From: Luteimonas cucumeris
Lineage (GTDB): Bacteria; Pseudomonadota; Gammaproteobacteria; Xanthomonadales; Xanthomonadaceae
Direction of reading: 5' to 3'
DNA length: 64,000 nucleotides
NCBI RefSeq assembly: GCF_007830035.1
Contig: NZ_VLKN01000004.1
Coordinates: 62,001 to 126,000, forward strand
Every line of letters starts with the position of its first letter. The stretch's first letter is position 1. Positions 17,392 through 26,800 of this stretch are shown here, piece by piece. The notes below the pieces were generated by a model. The model made no database searches. It was not told the origin of the DNA and saw only the letters and a program-made list of their open reading frames with translations. The position numbers and the translations under genes are program-made.

Positions 17392-18234
17392 CTACGGTTT
17401 TTCCGTGGCCTTGGCGCGATCCCAGTATCGATCCTGCATCTCCAGCGACAGGCCCGCAAGCGCGGTGCCATCGGCCGCGGCCAGCGCCTCCATCGTCCGG
17501 AAGCGCCGTTCGAACTTGAGGTTGGCGCGACGCAACGCCGCACCAATGTCGACGTGGGCATGGCGCGCCAGGTTGGCGCAGACGAACAGCAGGTCGCCGA
17601 TCTCATCCTCCAGCCGATGCTGCGCCGCGGCGTCGCCCGGGTCCGCGGCGAGGGCTGCGAATTCGGCGCGGACTTCCTCGACCTCCTCGTGCAGTTTCTC
17701 GATCACCGGCGCCGGACCTGGCCAATCGAAACCCACCTTGGCCGCACGGTTCTGCAGCTTGATCGCGCGTTGCCACTCGGGCAGACCGCGCGCGATGCCG
17801 GCCAGTGCCGACGCATCCTGGTCGCCGTTGGCCTCGCGTTCGCGACGCTTGTGCTCATCCCAGGCGACGGTCTGCGTCGCGGCATCCGTTATTGCTTCCG
17901 AAACCGGCCCCGCGGAAGAGGGGAACACGTGCGGGTGCCGCCGCGTCATCTTGTCGCTGATCGCCGCGACCACGTCGGCGAAGGCGAACGCGCCCTGCTC
18001 CTGCGCCATGCGCGAGTGGAACACCACCTGCAGCAGCAGGTCGCCGAGTTCGTCCTTCAACGCCGGCAAGTCGTTGCGGTCGATCGCGTCGGCGACCTCG
18101 TACGCTTCCTCGACGGTATACGGCGCGATGCTGGCGAAAGTCTGTTCGATGTCCCAGGGGCAGCCGTGCTCGCGGTCGCGCAGGCGGGCCATGATGTCGA
18201 GCAGGCGCTGGATGTCAGATTCGTTCTTCGCCAC
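17392..18234 (-). CDS. mazG: Nucleoside triphosphate pyrophosphohydrolase MazG
   Basis: MazG hydrolyses (d)NTPs to the monophosphates and pyrophosphate and is a house-cleaning enzyme. The 280-residue protein carries two MazG folds. The N-terminal one has CPWDIEQTFASIAPYTVEEAYE and ELGDLLLQVVFHS; the C-terminal one has KLHEEVEEVRAEF and EDEIGDLLFVCANLARH, containing the catalytic E-x-x-E...E-x-x-D pattern. No relBE or mazEF toxin genes are next to it, although relA lies 30 kb away. Confidence 0.94.
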   Translation of the reverse strand: MAKNESDIQRLLDIMARLRDREHGCPWDIEQTFASIAPYTVEEAYEVADAIDRNDLPALKDELGDLLLQVVFHSRMAQEQGAFAFADVVAAISDKMTRRHPHVFPSSAGPVSEAITDAATQTVAWDEHKRREREANGDQDASALAGIARGLPEWQRAIKLQNRAAKVGFDWPGPAPVIEKLHEEVEEVRAEFAALAADPGDAAAQHRLEDEIGDLLFVCANLARHAHVDIGAALRRANLKFERRFRTMEALAAADGTALAGLSLEMQDRYWDRAKATEKP

Positions 18235-18260
18235 GTCTTGCTCCGCTCCTTCTCGTCTTG

Positions 18261-18290
18261 GCCATCATTCCCGTCTTCGCGGGTGATGGC
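18261..18290. repeat. Palindromic element between mazG and cysQ
   Basis: GCCATCA (18261-18267) pairs with TGATGGC (18284-18290) and CCCG with CGGG inside it, separated by a short loop. It resembles the dispersed CGTCATTCCCGC-type intergenic palindromes. The right end abuts the cysQ stop codon, so it may also terminate or protect the cysQ transcript. Confidence 0.6.
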
Positions 18291-19100
18291 TCAAAGCCAC
18301 TCGCGCCACGGCAACCCGGGATCGCCCAGTCCGATGAAATCCCCGTTGAGGATCGTGTCGCGCTGGTTGTAGCGCAGCGGCCGTCCCTTCGGGTCGATCA
18401 CGCAGCCACCGGCTCCTTCCAGGATGCACTGTCCGGCCGCCGTGTCCCATTCGCTGGTCGGGCCGAAGCGCGGATACACGTCCATGCCGCCTTCGGCGAG
18501 CCGGCAGAACTTGAGCGACGAGCCCAGCGCAACCGTCTCGACTTCGCCGATACGCGCCATCAACGCCTCGGTACGCGGGTCGCGATGCGAACGACTCGCG
18601 GCGACTCGCAACGGCGATCGTGCCGGCCGGCGCACCGCGATGGGCGCGTCGTGATCGCCGACGCGACGCCAGGCGCCGAGGCCTTGCCGCGCATGCCACA
18701 ACAGGCCGGTGACCGGCGCCTGGATCACGCCAAATACCGGCACGCCGTGGTCGATCAGGGCGATGTTGACGGTGAACTCGCCGTTGCGCTTGACGAATTC
18801 GCGCGTGCCGTCGAGCGGATCGACCAGCCACAGGCGTTGCCATCCGCGGCGCTGCACAAGCGGGATTTCCTCGGCGGCTTCTTCCGACAGCACCGGGATG
18901 TCCGGCGCCAGTCGCGCGAGCCCGGCGACGATGCAGCGGTGCGCGGCCAGGTCGGCAGCGGTCAGCGGGCTGGCATCGGCCTTGTGTTCGACATCGAACG
19001 CGCCTTCGTATACCTCGAGGATCGCCGCGGCTGCGTCTCGTGCCAGCGCGATGACGCCTTCGCGGAGTTCGTCGTCGACCGGATCAACGTGGTTGCGCAT
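18291..19100 (-). CDS. cysQ: 3'(2'),5'-bisphosphate nucleotidase CysQ
   Basis: CysQ removes the 3'-phosphate from PAP, a by-product of sulfate assimilation. The 269-residue protein has the inositol-monophosphatase-fold metal motifs: SEEAAEE, WLVDPLDGTREF and SEWDTAAGQCILE (GTREF and WDTAAG being the CysQ versions). ATG at 19100 is chosen; a GTG one codon earlier is also possible. The gene overlaps the 3' end of nudE by 17 bases and is co-transcribed with it, a common pairing. Confidence 0.93.
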   Translation of the reverse strand: MRNHVDPVDDELREGVIALARDAAAAILEVYEGAFDVEHKADASPLTAADLAAHRCIVAGLARLAPDIPVLSEEAAEEIPLVQRRGWQRLWLVDPLDGTREFVKRNGEFTVNIALIDHGVPVFGVIQAPVTGLLWHARQGLGAWRRVGDHDAPIAVRRPARSPLRVAASRSHRDPRTEALMARIGEVETVALGSSLKFCRLAEGGMDVYPRFGPTSEWDTAAGQCILEGAGGCVIDPKGRPLRYNQRDTILNGDFIGLGDPGLPWREWL

Positions 19101-19644
19101 CACCCTGCCTCAACCATTCGCGCGCGATGAACAAGGCAGCGATCGAGCGGCCTTCGGAAAAATCCTCGCGCAGGATCAGCTGGTGCAGGTCGTCGAGTTT
19201 CCATGGCACCAGCTCCAGTTCTTCCGGCTCGTCGCCGGGCAGCCGTTCGGGATACAGGTCGCGTGCGACCACCAGCGCGGTCTGGTGGCTCATGTAGGTA
19301 GGTGCCAGCGACAGCGATCGCAGCACGGTCAACGAGTGCGCGCCGTAGCCGGCTTCTTCCTTCAGTTCGCGGTTGGCCGCCTGCAGTGGCGTCTCGCCGG
19401 CATCGATCCTGCCCTTGACCAGCCCCAGTTCGTAGCGGTGCACGCCGGCCGCGTATTCGCGCACCAGCAGCACGGTGTCGTCGTCGAGCAGCGGCACCAC
19501 TGCCACGGCGCCATGGCCGCGACCGTGCAGGCGTTCGTAGCGACGGCGTTCGCCGTTGCCGAACTCCAGGTCCAGCCGTTCCATGCGGTAGGGACCGGCG
19601 TCGTGCTCGGTGATGCCATGGATGATGGGCAGGCGTTTGGACAT
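19084..19644 (-). CDS. nudE: ADP-ribose/ADP-compounds Nudix hydrolase NudE
   Basis: NudE hydrolyses ADP-ribose, NADH and Ap3A. The 186-residue protein carries the Nudix box GRIDAGETPLQAANRELKEE (G-x5-E-x7-RE-x2-EE-x-G). The ATG at 19644 gives MSKRLPIIHGITEHD; the longer frame would be translated from a CTGGG-type repeat upstream and is rejected. It is divergent from bioA across 107 bases and overlaps cysQ. Confidence 0.9.
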   Translation of the reverse strand: MSKRLPIIHGITEHDAGPYRMERLDLEFGNGERRRYERLHGRGHGAVAVVPLLDDDTVLLVREYAAGVHRYELGLVKGRIDAGETPLQAANRELKEEAGYGAHSLTVLRSLSLAPTYMSHQTALVVARDLYPERLPGDEPEELELVPWKLDDLHQLILREDFSEGRSIAALFIAREWLRQGDAQPR

Positions 19645-19663
19645 GGGATCGTGCATGAAACCT

Positions 19664-19680
19664 GGGGCTGGGATCTGGGG
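19664..19680. repeat. CTGGG-type repeat upstream of nudE
   Basis: GGGGCTGGGATCTGGGG here is identical to the 17-mer at 56359-56375 in the queC start region. It lies 20 bases upstream of the nudE ATG. No inverted partner is visible in the nudE-bioA spacer. Confidence 0.75.
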
Positions 19681-19751
19681 GCCGAGAAGCAAAAACGGAT
19701 CGTCGCTGTTCGGCCCTAGGCCCTCGGCGCGCGCAGCCCGATAATGTCCGG

Positions 19752-21152
19752 ATGCAGAAGACGATCGATACCGAAACGATGATAACGGACGCCGACCGCT
19801 GGCGTGCGCGCGACCTGGCCGTGCTGTGGCATCCCTGCACGCAGATGCGCGAGCATCCGGACACGTTGCCGCTGCTGCCGATCGCGCGCGGCGACGGCGC
19901 GTGGCTGGTCGGACACGACGGCCGGCGCTACCTGGACGCGGTCAGCAGCTGGTGGACCAACCTGTTCGGCCATGCCGAACCACGCATCGCCGATGCAATC
20001 GCGCGGCAGGCACGCACGCTGGAACAGGTGATCCTGGCCGGTTGTTCGCATGAGCCGGCGGTCGAACTGGCCGAGCGTCTGCTCGCGCTGGCGCCGCGCC
20101 AGCCCGGACGCGAACCGCTGGCCAAGGTGTTCTATGCCGACAACGGTTCGGCTGGCGTCGAGGTGGCGTTGAAGATGGCGTTCCAGTGGCATCGCAATCG
20201 CGGCGACCTGCGGCGCACCAAGTTCGTCGCGCTGGAGAACGGTTATCACGGCGAGACGCTGGGCGCGCTGGCGGTCGGCGACATCCCGTTATACCGGCGC
20301 GTGTACGCGCCATTGCTCGCGGAAGCGCTGTTCACGCCGTCGCCGGATGCTTACCTGGCGCGGCCCGGACAGAGCGCCGCCGGGCATGCGGAAGATGCCG
20401 CCGACGCGCTGGCGCGCCTGCTCGACGAGCACGTCGGCGAAATCTGCGCGCTGATCCTGGAACCGCGGGTGCAATGCGCCGGCGGCATGCGCATGCACGA
20501 TCCGGCCTACCTCCGGCGCGCGCGCGAACTGTGCGACGTGCATGGCGTATTCCTGATCGCCGACGAGATCGCGGTCGGCTTTGGCCGCACCGGCACGATG
20601 TTCGCCTGCGAACAGAGCGGCGTGATGCCGGACCTGCTGTGCCTGTCCAAGGGCCTCACCGGCGGCTTCCTGCCGCTGGCGGCGGTACTGGCCACGCAGG
20701 AGATCTACGACGGTTTCCTCGACGATTCGCGCGAGCGCGCCTTCCTGCATTCGCACAGCTATACCGGCAACCCGCTGGCCTGCGCGGCGGCACTGGCCTC
20801 GCTCGACATCTTCGCGACCGACGACGTGCTTGCGCGCAACCGCGCGACCGCGGCGACGATGACGGCGCTTGCCGCGCCGTTGGCAAGCCATCCACAGGTG
20901 GCCGATGTTCGCCAGGCCGGCATGATCGTCGCCTTCGAGCTGGCCCAGGGCGGCGACAAGCGCATGCCGTTCGATCCGGCGCATCGCATTGGCCTGCGTG
21001 CCTACCGCGCGGCACTGGAGCGCGGCGTGTTGCTGCGGCCGCTCGGCGACGTGCTGTACTGGATGCCGCCGTACTGCATCGATGACGCGCAGCTGGCATT
21101 GCTCGCCGAGACCACGCGCGCGGCGATCGACGAGGCAACCGCGTGCGCCTGA
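19752..21152 (+). CDS. bioA: Adenosylmethionine-8-amino-7-oxononanoate aminotransferase BioA
   Basis: BioA transfers the amino group of SAM to KAPA, making DAPA in biotin synthesis, with PLP. The 466-residue protein has CTQMREH near the start, the substrate-recognition motif VSSWWTNLFGH, YADNGSAGVEVALKMA, DEIAVGFGRTGTMF and the PLP lysine in LSKGLTGGFLP (K300). The last codons overlap the rsmE start. No other bio genes are in the window. Confidence 0.96.
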   Translation: MQKTIDTETMITDADRWRARDLAVLWHPCTQMREHPDTLPLLPIARGDGAWLVGHDGRRYLDAVSSWWTNLFGHAEPRIADAIARQARTLEQVILAGCSHEPAVELAERLLALAPRQPGREPLAKVFYADNGSAGVEVALKMAFQWHRNRGDLRRTKFVALENGYHGETLGALAVGDIPLYRRVYAPLLAEALFTPSPDAYLARPGQSAAGHAEDAADALARLLDEHVGEICALILEPRVQCAGGMRMHDPAYLRRARELCDVHGVFLIADEIAVGFGRTGTMFACEQSGVMPDLLCLSKGLTGGFLPLAAVLATQEIYDGFLDDSRERAFLHSHSYTGNPLACAAALASLDIFATDDVLARNRATAATMTALAAPLASHPQVADVRQAGMIVAFELAQGGDKRMPFDPAHRIGLRAYRAALERGVLLRPLGDVLYWMPPYCIDDAQLALLAETTRAAIDEATACA

Positions 21153-21877
21153 CCCGTGCCTTCGTCGACATGCCGCTCGCGATCGGGCAGCGACTGGCCC
21201 TCCCGGACGCGACGGCCGCGCACCTGGTGCGCGTCTTGAGGCTGGCCGAAGGCGATGCCTGCGTGCTGTTCAACGGCGATGGCCACGATTACGACGCGCG
21301 GCTGCTGTCGGCCAACAAACGGGGTGCACAGGCGGAGGTGCTGGCGTCGCGTGCGGTCGACAACGAATCGCCGCTGCGCATCGTGCTGCTGCAGGGCATC
21401 GCGCGCGGCGAGAAGATGGACCTGATCCTGCAGAAGGCGACGGAACTCGGCGTTGCCGGCATCGTGCCGGTGCTGGCCGAACGCACCGAGGTGAAACTGG
21501 ACGCCGAACGCCGTGCCAAGCGGACCGCGCACTGGCGCAATGTGGTGGTATCTGCGTGCGAGCAGTCCGGGCGTGCACGCGTTCCGGATCTTGCATCGCC
21601 ATTGCCATTGGCGGAAGCCGCGGCAGGATTGCCGACCGATGCCTTGAAACTGACGCTGGATCCCGCCGGCGAGCGCTCGGCGCGGACATTGGGAACGCTG
21701 CCATCAGGCGTGATCGCGATCGCGATCGGCCCGGAAGGCGGCTGGTCGCCGCGCGACCGGGAAACGCTGGGCGCGGCGGGCTTCGAAGGCTTGGGTCTGG
21801 GTCCGCGCATCCTGCGCACCGAGACCGCCGGCCTGGCCGCGATCGCCGCGCTGCAGTCGAGGTTCGGCGACCTGTAG
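21143..21877 (+). CDS. rsmE: 16S rRNA m3U1498 methyltransferase RsmE
   Basis: RsmE methylates N3 of U1498 in 16S rRNA with SAM and belongs to the SPOUT (knotted) superfamily. The 244-residue protein has the N-terminal PUA-like part (LPDATAAHLVRVLRLAEGD), then QKATELGV, ACEQSGR, the knot segment IAIGPEGGWSPRD and the C-terminal LGPRILRTETAG. The GTG at 21143 overlaps the last bases of bioA, indicating coupling. It converges on chpC with only 6 bases between. Confidence 0.96.
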   Translation: MRLTRAFVDMPLAIGQRLALPDATAAHLVRVLRLAEGDACVLFNGDGHDYDARLLSANKRGAQAEVLASRAVDNESPLRIVLLQGIARGEKMDLILQKATELGVAGIVPVLAERTEVKLDAERRAKRTAHWRNVVVSACEQSGRARVPDLASPLPLAEAAAGLPTDALKLTLDPAGERSARTLGTLPSGVIAIAIGPEGGWSPRDRETLGAAGFEGLGLGPRILRTETAGLAAIAALQSRFGDL

Positions 21878-21883
21878 GGCTGT

Positions 21884-22354
21884 CTACGCGGCCTGCCAGA
21901 ACTCGCCGATGCGGTTTTCCAGGGCCGCCAGATCGGGCAGCAGTGCGGCGTCTTCCTTCAGCAGCACGCGCGCCTGCACGCCGGCCGGCAAGGCCTCGCC
22001 GTCGTGCGCGTCTTCGGACAATTCGTCGTGCGCGACCGTGACCAGCCGCGGAAAGCCCTGCGTCAGCAGGGCGAAGAACGGCAGCCTGGAATTGCCGCCG
22101 AGTGCTTTCAGCACCAGCACCTTGTTGCCGAGCACCGCGTTTTCCTCGGCAATCCCGGCCATGCGCGAGAACGCGATCAGCGGCAGGCGCCAGCCGCGCC
22201 AACGGATGTGGCCCAGCAGCCACTCCGGCGCGTCGTCGACCGGCTCCGGCTGCGCGTACGACAGCACCTCGGCAATGGTCGCGTTCGGCAGCAGCAGCCG
22301 CGCGCCGGTCACCTGGATCAACACCCCGCGGATGTCGTTGCTTGCGTTCGCCAT
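21884..22354 (-). CDS. chpC: CheW-like coupling protein ChpC
   Basis: A 156-residue single CheW domain: IQVTGARLLLPNATIAEVLSY, then WLLGHIRWRGWRLPLIAFSRM and VLVLKALG. CheW-like proteins link receptors to CheA-type kinases. It is the last gene of pilG-H-I-J-chpA-chpB, the position of chpC in Pseudomonas and Xylella. The homologous chpC is accessory to twitching there; what it couples to in this organism is inferred. Confidence 0.88.
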   Translation of the reverse strand: MANASNDIRGVLIQVTGARLLLPNATIAEVLSYAQPEPVDDAPEWLLGHIRWRGWRLPLIAFSRMAGIAEENAVLGNKVLVLKALGGNSRLPFFALLTQGFPRLVTVAHDELSEDAHDGEALPAGVQARVLLKEDAALLPDLAALENRIGEFWQAA

Positions 22355-22392
22355 GCCCTGTCCTTACCTGTAAACCCGAATCGCGGAGATGA

Positions 22393-23811
22393 TCAGACCG
22401 GCCAGCGCTCGCTCAGACGCTCGGCCAGTTGCACTGGCAAGCCGGCCTCGCCACCGCGCGCGACCAGGTCGTTGGCGGCAGCCGGTTCGAAGCAGCCTTC
22501 CGTCGACTGGCCTCCGACCCAGGCGCCGGCAGCGGCAAGCCGCAGCACCGGGTCGACGAAGGCAAGATCGGCACCGCTGAGCACCACCACCGCACTGTCG
22601 TTGGCCGGCAGTGCATCGAGCAGGCCAGCCGATTCGCTGAACACCAGCTCGGCCGCCTTGCGCACCAGGCCCAGCGCCGGCGGCACCACATACACGTTGC
22701 CGGCTTCCGGCACCATGTTGGTCACCGCCAGCAGCACCGGCATCGCCGAAGCGCGAGCCATCTGCCCGACGAGCTTGTCGTACTGCCCGCCATCGAGCCG
22801 CTGCAGGATCAGCACTGGACGCGGAAAACCTTCCGGCAGGCCCTTGAGTATCTGCCGCACCGCGTCCGGCCCGCCCAGCCCGGCCAGCAGCACCACCGCG
22901 CCGCGCTGCGGCCCGTGGCCATAGCTGTCGGTGTCGGCCAGCGACAGGCCGGCGATGCGGCGCTCCAGTTCCTCGATGTCGTGTTGCGCCACCGGCGTCG
23001 CGGGACGCGCCTGCGCGCCGCCGCTGTCGTCCAGGCTCCAGTCGTTGCTGTTGAACGTGCGCGGCTCGGCGGCGACCGGCAGTTCGGCGGCCTCGCGCGC
23101 CATGTCGCTGTCGCGCAGGAATTCGTCGAGCCCCATGACCGCTTCCGGCGTCGTTACTGCGCTGTCATCGCGCGCGCGCGGGGAATCGGCGGCGTCACCG
23201 GTATCGAAACTGTTGAAGTCGATCGGGCCGATGTCGGCCGGCTCGGGATCGAGCAGCCCGATGTCGACCTCGTCGACTTCGACCAGCACGCCGATTCCGA
23301 CCGCGTCGATCGGCAACACCTCGGCATGGTTGCCGGCTTCGTCGACATACTCGTCGATCGATTCCGGCACCGGTTGTGCCTGCTGCAATCCAGCGGGCAT
23401 TCCCGGCTGCGGATAGTCGTCGGCTTCGGTCTGCCCTGGCGGCAACACGTCGTCGTGGCCGTACAGCTTGGCGTGCAGGTGCCGCGTCCAGCGCGCCGCA
23501 TCCCAGCCCTCGCGCCGTGCCGCCAGTTCCGCCTCGTCGAAGATCACCGCGATCGACGGATCGCCCAGCACCGCTTCGAAACGCTCGAGATGCCCCTCGA
23601 TCGCGGGATCCAGCGCCACCAGCACGCTGTCCGGCGCCGCCGCGATCACCGCATCGACGGCGATGCCGGAAGGATCGGCGACCAGCACCACGTCGGCGCC
23701 GGCATGTTGCAGCGCGTCGCGCAGGCGATCGCTGGCCACGCCGGGCTGCGCCAGCAGTACCGCGCGCCGCCGTCGCAGGGCGACTTCAACCACAGGCTCA
23801 GGCGTGGTCAC
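22393..23811 (-). CDS. chpB: ChpB-like protein with a degenerate CheB methylesterase domain
   Basis: The 472-residue protein has an N-terminal receiver-like fold (about 15-110: [18 protein letters not shown]), an acidic unstructured linker (about 120-270) and a C-terminal CheB-methylesterase fold (about 300-470). Compared with active CheB, the nucleophile Ser in GAST-GG is Gly (G311 in LLAGLGG), the His in QHM is Arg (R338 in LQRL), and the Asp loop GMG-x-DG is LSGADLAFV. The triad is therefore absent, and demethylation of PilJ is unlikely. It overlaps the end of chpA by 14 bases. No pilK lies anywhere in the cluster. Confidence 0.88.
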   Translation of the reverse strand: MTTPEPVVEVALRRRRAVLLAQPGVASDRLRDALQHAGADVVLVADPSGIAVDAVIAAAPDSVLVALDPAIEGHLERFEAVLGDPSIAVIFDEAELAARREGWDAARWTRHLHAKLYGHDDVLPPGQTEADDYPQPGMPAGLQQAQPVPESIDEYVDEAGNHAEVLPIDAVGIGVLVEVDEVDIGLLDPEPADIGPIDFNSFDTGDAADSPRARDDSAVTTPEAVMGLDEFLRDSDMAREAAELPVAAEPRTFNSNDWSLDDSGGAQARPATPVAQHDIEELERRIAGLSLADTDSYGHGPQRGAVVLLAGLGGPDAVRQILKGLPEGFPRPVLILQRLDGGQYDKLVGQMARASAMPVLLAVTNMVPEAGNVYVVPPALGLVRKAAELVFSESAGLLDALPANDSAVVVLSGADLAFVDPVLRLAAAGAWVGGQSTEGCFEPAAANDLVARGGEAGLPVQLAERLSERWPV

Positions 23812-26800
23812 GGGTCAGCCCCAGCAGGTCGAACACGTTGCGCATGAGCTCCTGCTCCTGGTACGGCTTGCCCAGGTAGCGTTCCACGCCGATGTCGAAT
23901 GCGCGCTGGCGATGCTTCTCGCCGGTGCGCGAGGTGATCATCGCGATCGGCACGTTGCGCAGGCGCGGATCGAGCTTCATCGTCGTCGCCAGCTCGTAGC
24001 CATCCATGCGCGGCATTTCGATGTCGAGCAGCATCAGGTCCGGCACGCGCTCGGTCATGCGTTCGAGCGCATCGAGTCCATCCTTGGCAGTGACGACCTC
24101 GAAGTTGTGGCGTTCCAGCACGCGGCCGGTCACCTTGCGCATGGTCACCGAATCGTCGACCACCATCACCAGCGGCACGCCGCGTTCCGGTGCCGCGGGC
24201 GCGAATTCGACTTCGCGCGGCTGCGTCGCCTGGCGGCGCACCAGCGGCGCGATGTCGAGGATCACCACCACGCTGCCGTCGCCCATGATGGTCGCGCCGA
24301 AGATGCCTGGCACCGAAGCCACCTGCGGGCCGACCGGCTTGACCACGATCTCGCGGTTGCCCAGCACCTGGTCGATGCTGACCGCCGCGCGCAGGTCGCC
24401 GGAGCGGATCAGCAGCAGCGGTACCTGCAGCTGGCCTTCGGCCTTGGCCGGCGCGTGGCTGAGCAGCGTGCCGAGGTCGTGCAGCGCATAGTCTTCGCCG
24501 CCGTAGCGGTAACTGGTGCCCCCGGTCGCCAGTTCATCGCGACCGATGCGGCCGACGCCGCGCACCGAGGCGATCGGCACCGCGAAGCTGGTCTCGCCGA
24601 TGCGCACGAACACCGCCTGCGTCACCGCCAGCGTCTGCGGCAGGCGCATGGTGAAGGTGACGCCTTGTTTGGGCCGCGAAGTGATGTCGAGCGCGCCGCC
24701 GAGCTGGCGTACTTCGCTGTGCACCACGTCCATGCCGACGCCGCGACCGGCCAGATGGCTGACTGCATCGGCGGTCGAGAAACCCGATTCGAGGATCAGC
24801 GTGTCCAGGTCGGCATCGGCGAGCACCGCACCGGCGCGCACCAGTCCACGCTCTTCGGCGCGGCGACGGATCGCCTGGCGGTTGAGGCCGGCGCCGTCGT
24901 CGGCGACTTCCAGCACCACTTCCGAGCCTTCGCGACGCATCGAGATGCGCACCGTGCCTTCTTCCGGCTTGCCGGCCTTGCGGCGCTGCTCCGGCGTTTC
25001 CAGGCCGTGCGCGACCGCGTTGCGCAGCATGTGTTCCAGCGGCGCGGTCATGCGCTCGAGCACGTTGCGGTCGAGTTCGCCCTGTGCGCCGTCGAGTTTC
25101 AGCTGAACCTGCTTGCCGGTCTCGCTGGCGGCCTGGCGGATCACGCGACGCAGGCGCGGCACCAATGCATCGAACGGCACCATGCGCGTGCGCATCAGAC
25201 CTTCCTGCAGGTCCGAACTGACGCGCGACTGCTGCAGCAGCAGTGTTTCGTACTGGCGGGTCAGATCCTCCATCGAGCCCTGCAGGCTCGCCAGGTCGGC
25301 CGCGGATTCGCCGAGGCCGCGCGACAGCTGCTGCAGGGTCGAGAAGCGGTCCAGCTCGAGCGGATCGAAGGTCTGGTCGGAGGTTTCGTGCTCGCGCTGG
25401 TAGCGGGCGATGATCTGCGCTTCGGTTTCGATGTCCAGGCGGCGCAGCTGGTCGCGCAGGCGCGCGTTGGTCTGCTCCATTTCGCCCATCGCCGAACGGA
25501 ACGCACCGAGCTGCTGCTCCAGTCGCGCACGATAGATCGCAACCTCGCCGGCGTAGTTCACCAGCCGGTCGAGCAGATCGGCGCGGATGCGCACCTGCTC
25601 CTGCGGCGCGCGTACCGCGATGTCGTCCTCTTCGCCCTGGCCGGCCTCGAGCGGCGCCGACAGCGGCTTCAGTTCGACCACCGGTTGTGGCGCGGCAGTG
25701 GAGGCCACGGATCGCGGTGCATCGCTGATGCTTTCGCCGCGGGCGCGTGCGTCGAATTCCTCGATCAGGCCGACTGGTACCGCGACGGCACGGCGCGCAG
25801 CGACGCGGCCGAGCATCGCGTGCAGCCGATCGAAACCGCGCTCCAGCAACGGCACGCCATCGCGGCCGAGTTCGCAGCGATGTTCGGCTACGGCCTCCAG
25901 CAGCGTTTCCATGGCATGGCCCAGATCGCCCACGGCCATGATCCCGGCCATGCGCGCGCCACCCTTCAGCGTATGCAGGTCGCGTTGCAGGCCGACCACC
26001 GGTTCGCGATCGGTAGGCGCTTCGCGCAGGCGCGCGAGCAGCCCGTCGGCGTGGTCGAGGATGTCGCCAGCTTCCTCGACGAAGATGTCGACCAGTTCCG
26101 GATCCAGGTCGGTGAGATCCAGCGCCTCGTCCGGGTCCTCGGTGGACGCCATGACTCCGGCCAGCAGCGTGGCGACGGCGCTGTCGGAACCGGCGTCCGC
26201 ACCGGTTTCGACTTCATTCGATTCGGTTTCAGGTGCCGGCGTTGCGGCGGCAACGCGTTCCGCCTCGGCTTGTTCCGCTGCCAGGCGCTCGGCTTCCGCG
26301 CGCTCGACTTCGATACGCTGCGCCTCGGCACGCTCGGTGGCGATGCGTTCGGCTTCTGCACGCTCGGCTGCGATGCGTTCGGCTTCCAGGCGCTCGGCTT
26401 CGACTCGCGCAGCCTCGGCCTGTTCGGCGGCAATGCGCTCCGCCTCGAGCCGCTGCGCCTCCAGCGCCTGTTCCTGCGCGATACGTTCGGCTTCGGCCTG
26501 CTCGGCTTGCCGGCGTGCCTGTTCCTGCGCTTCGGCCTGCGCGACCCGCTCCGCCTCCAGGCGCTCGGCTTCGGCTGCGGCGGCCAGCGCAACGGCGGCA
26601 CGCTCGGCTTCCGCACGTTCGGCGGCGGCACGCTCCGCCTCTGCGCGCTCGGCGGCGATGCGTTCGGCCTCGGCTTGTTCCGCCTCGACGCGGATCGCCT
26701 CGAGTTGTTCGGCTTCGACCCGTTCCGCTTCCAGGATCGCAGCCTCGATGGCCGCGATCTCGAGCCGTTCCTGCGCTTCGATCCGCTCCAGTTCGACGCG

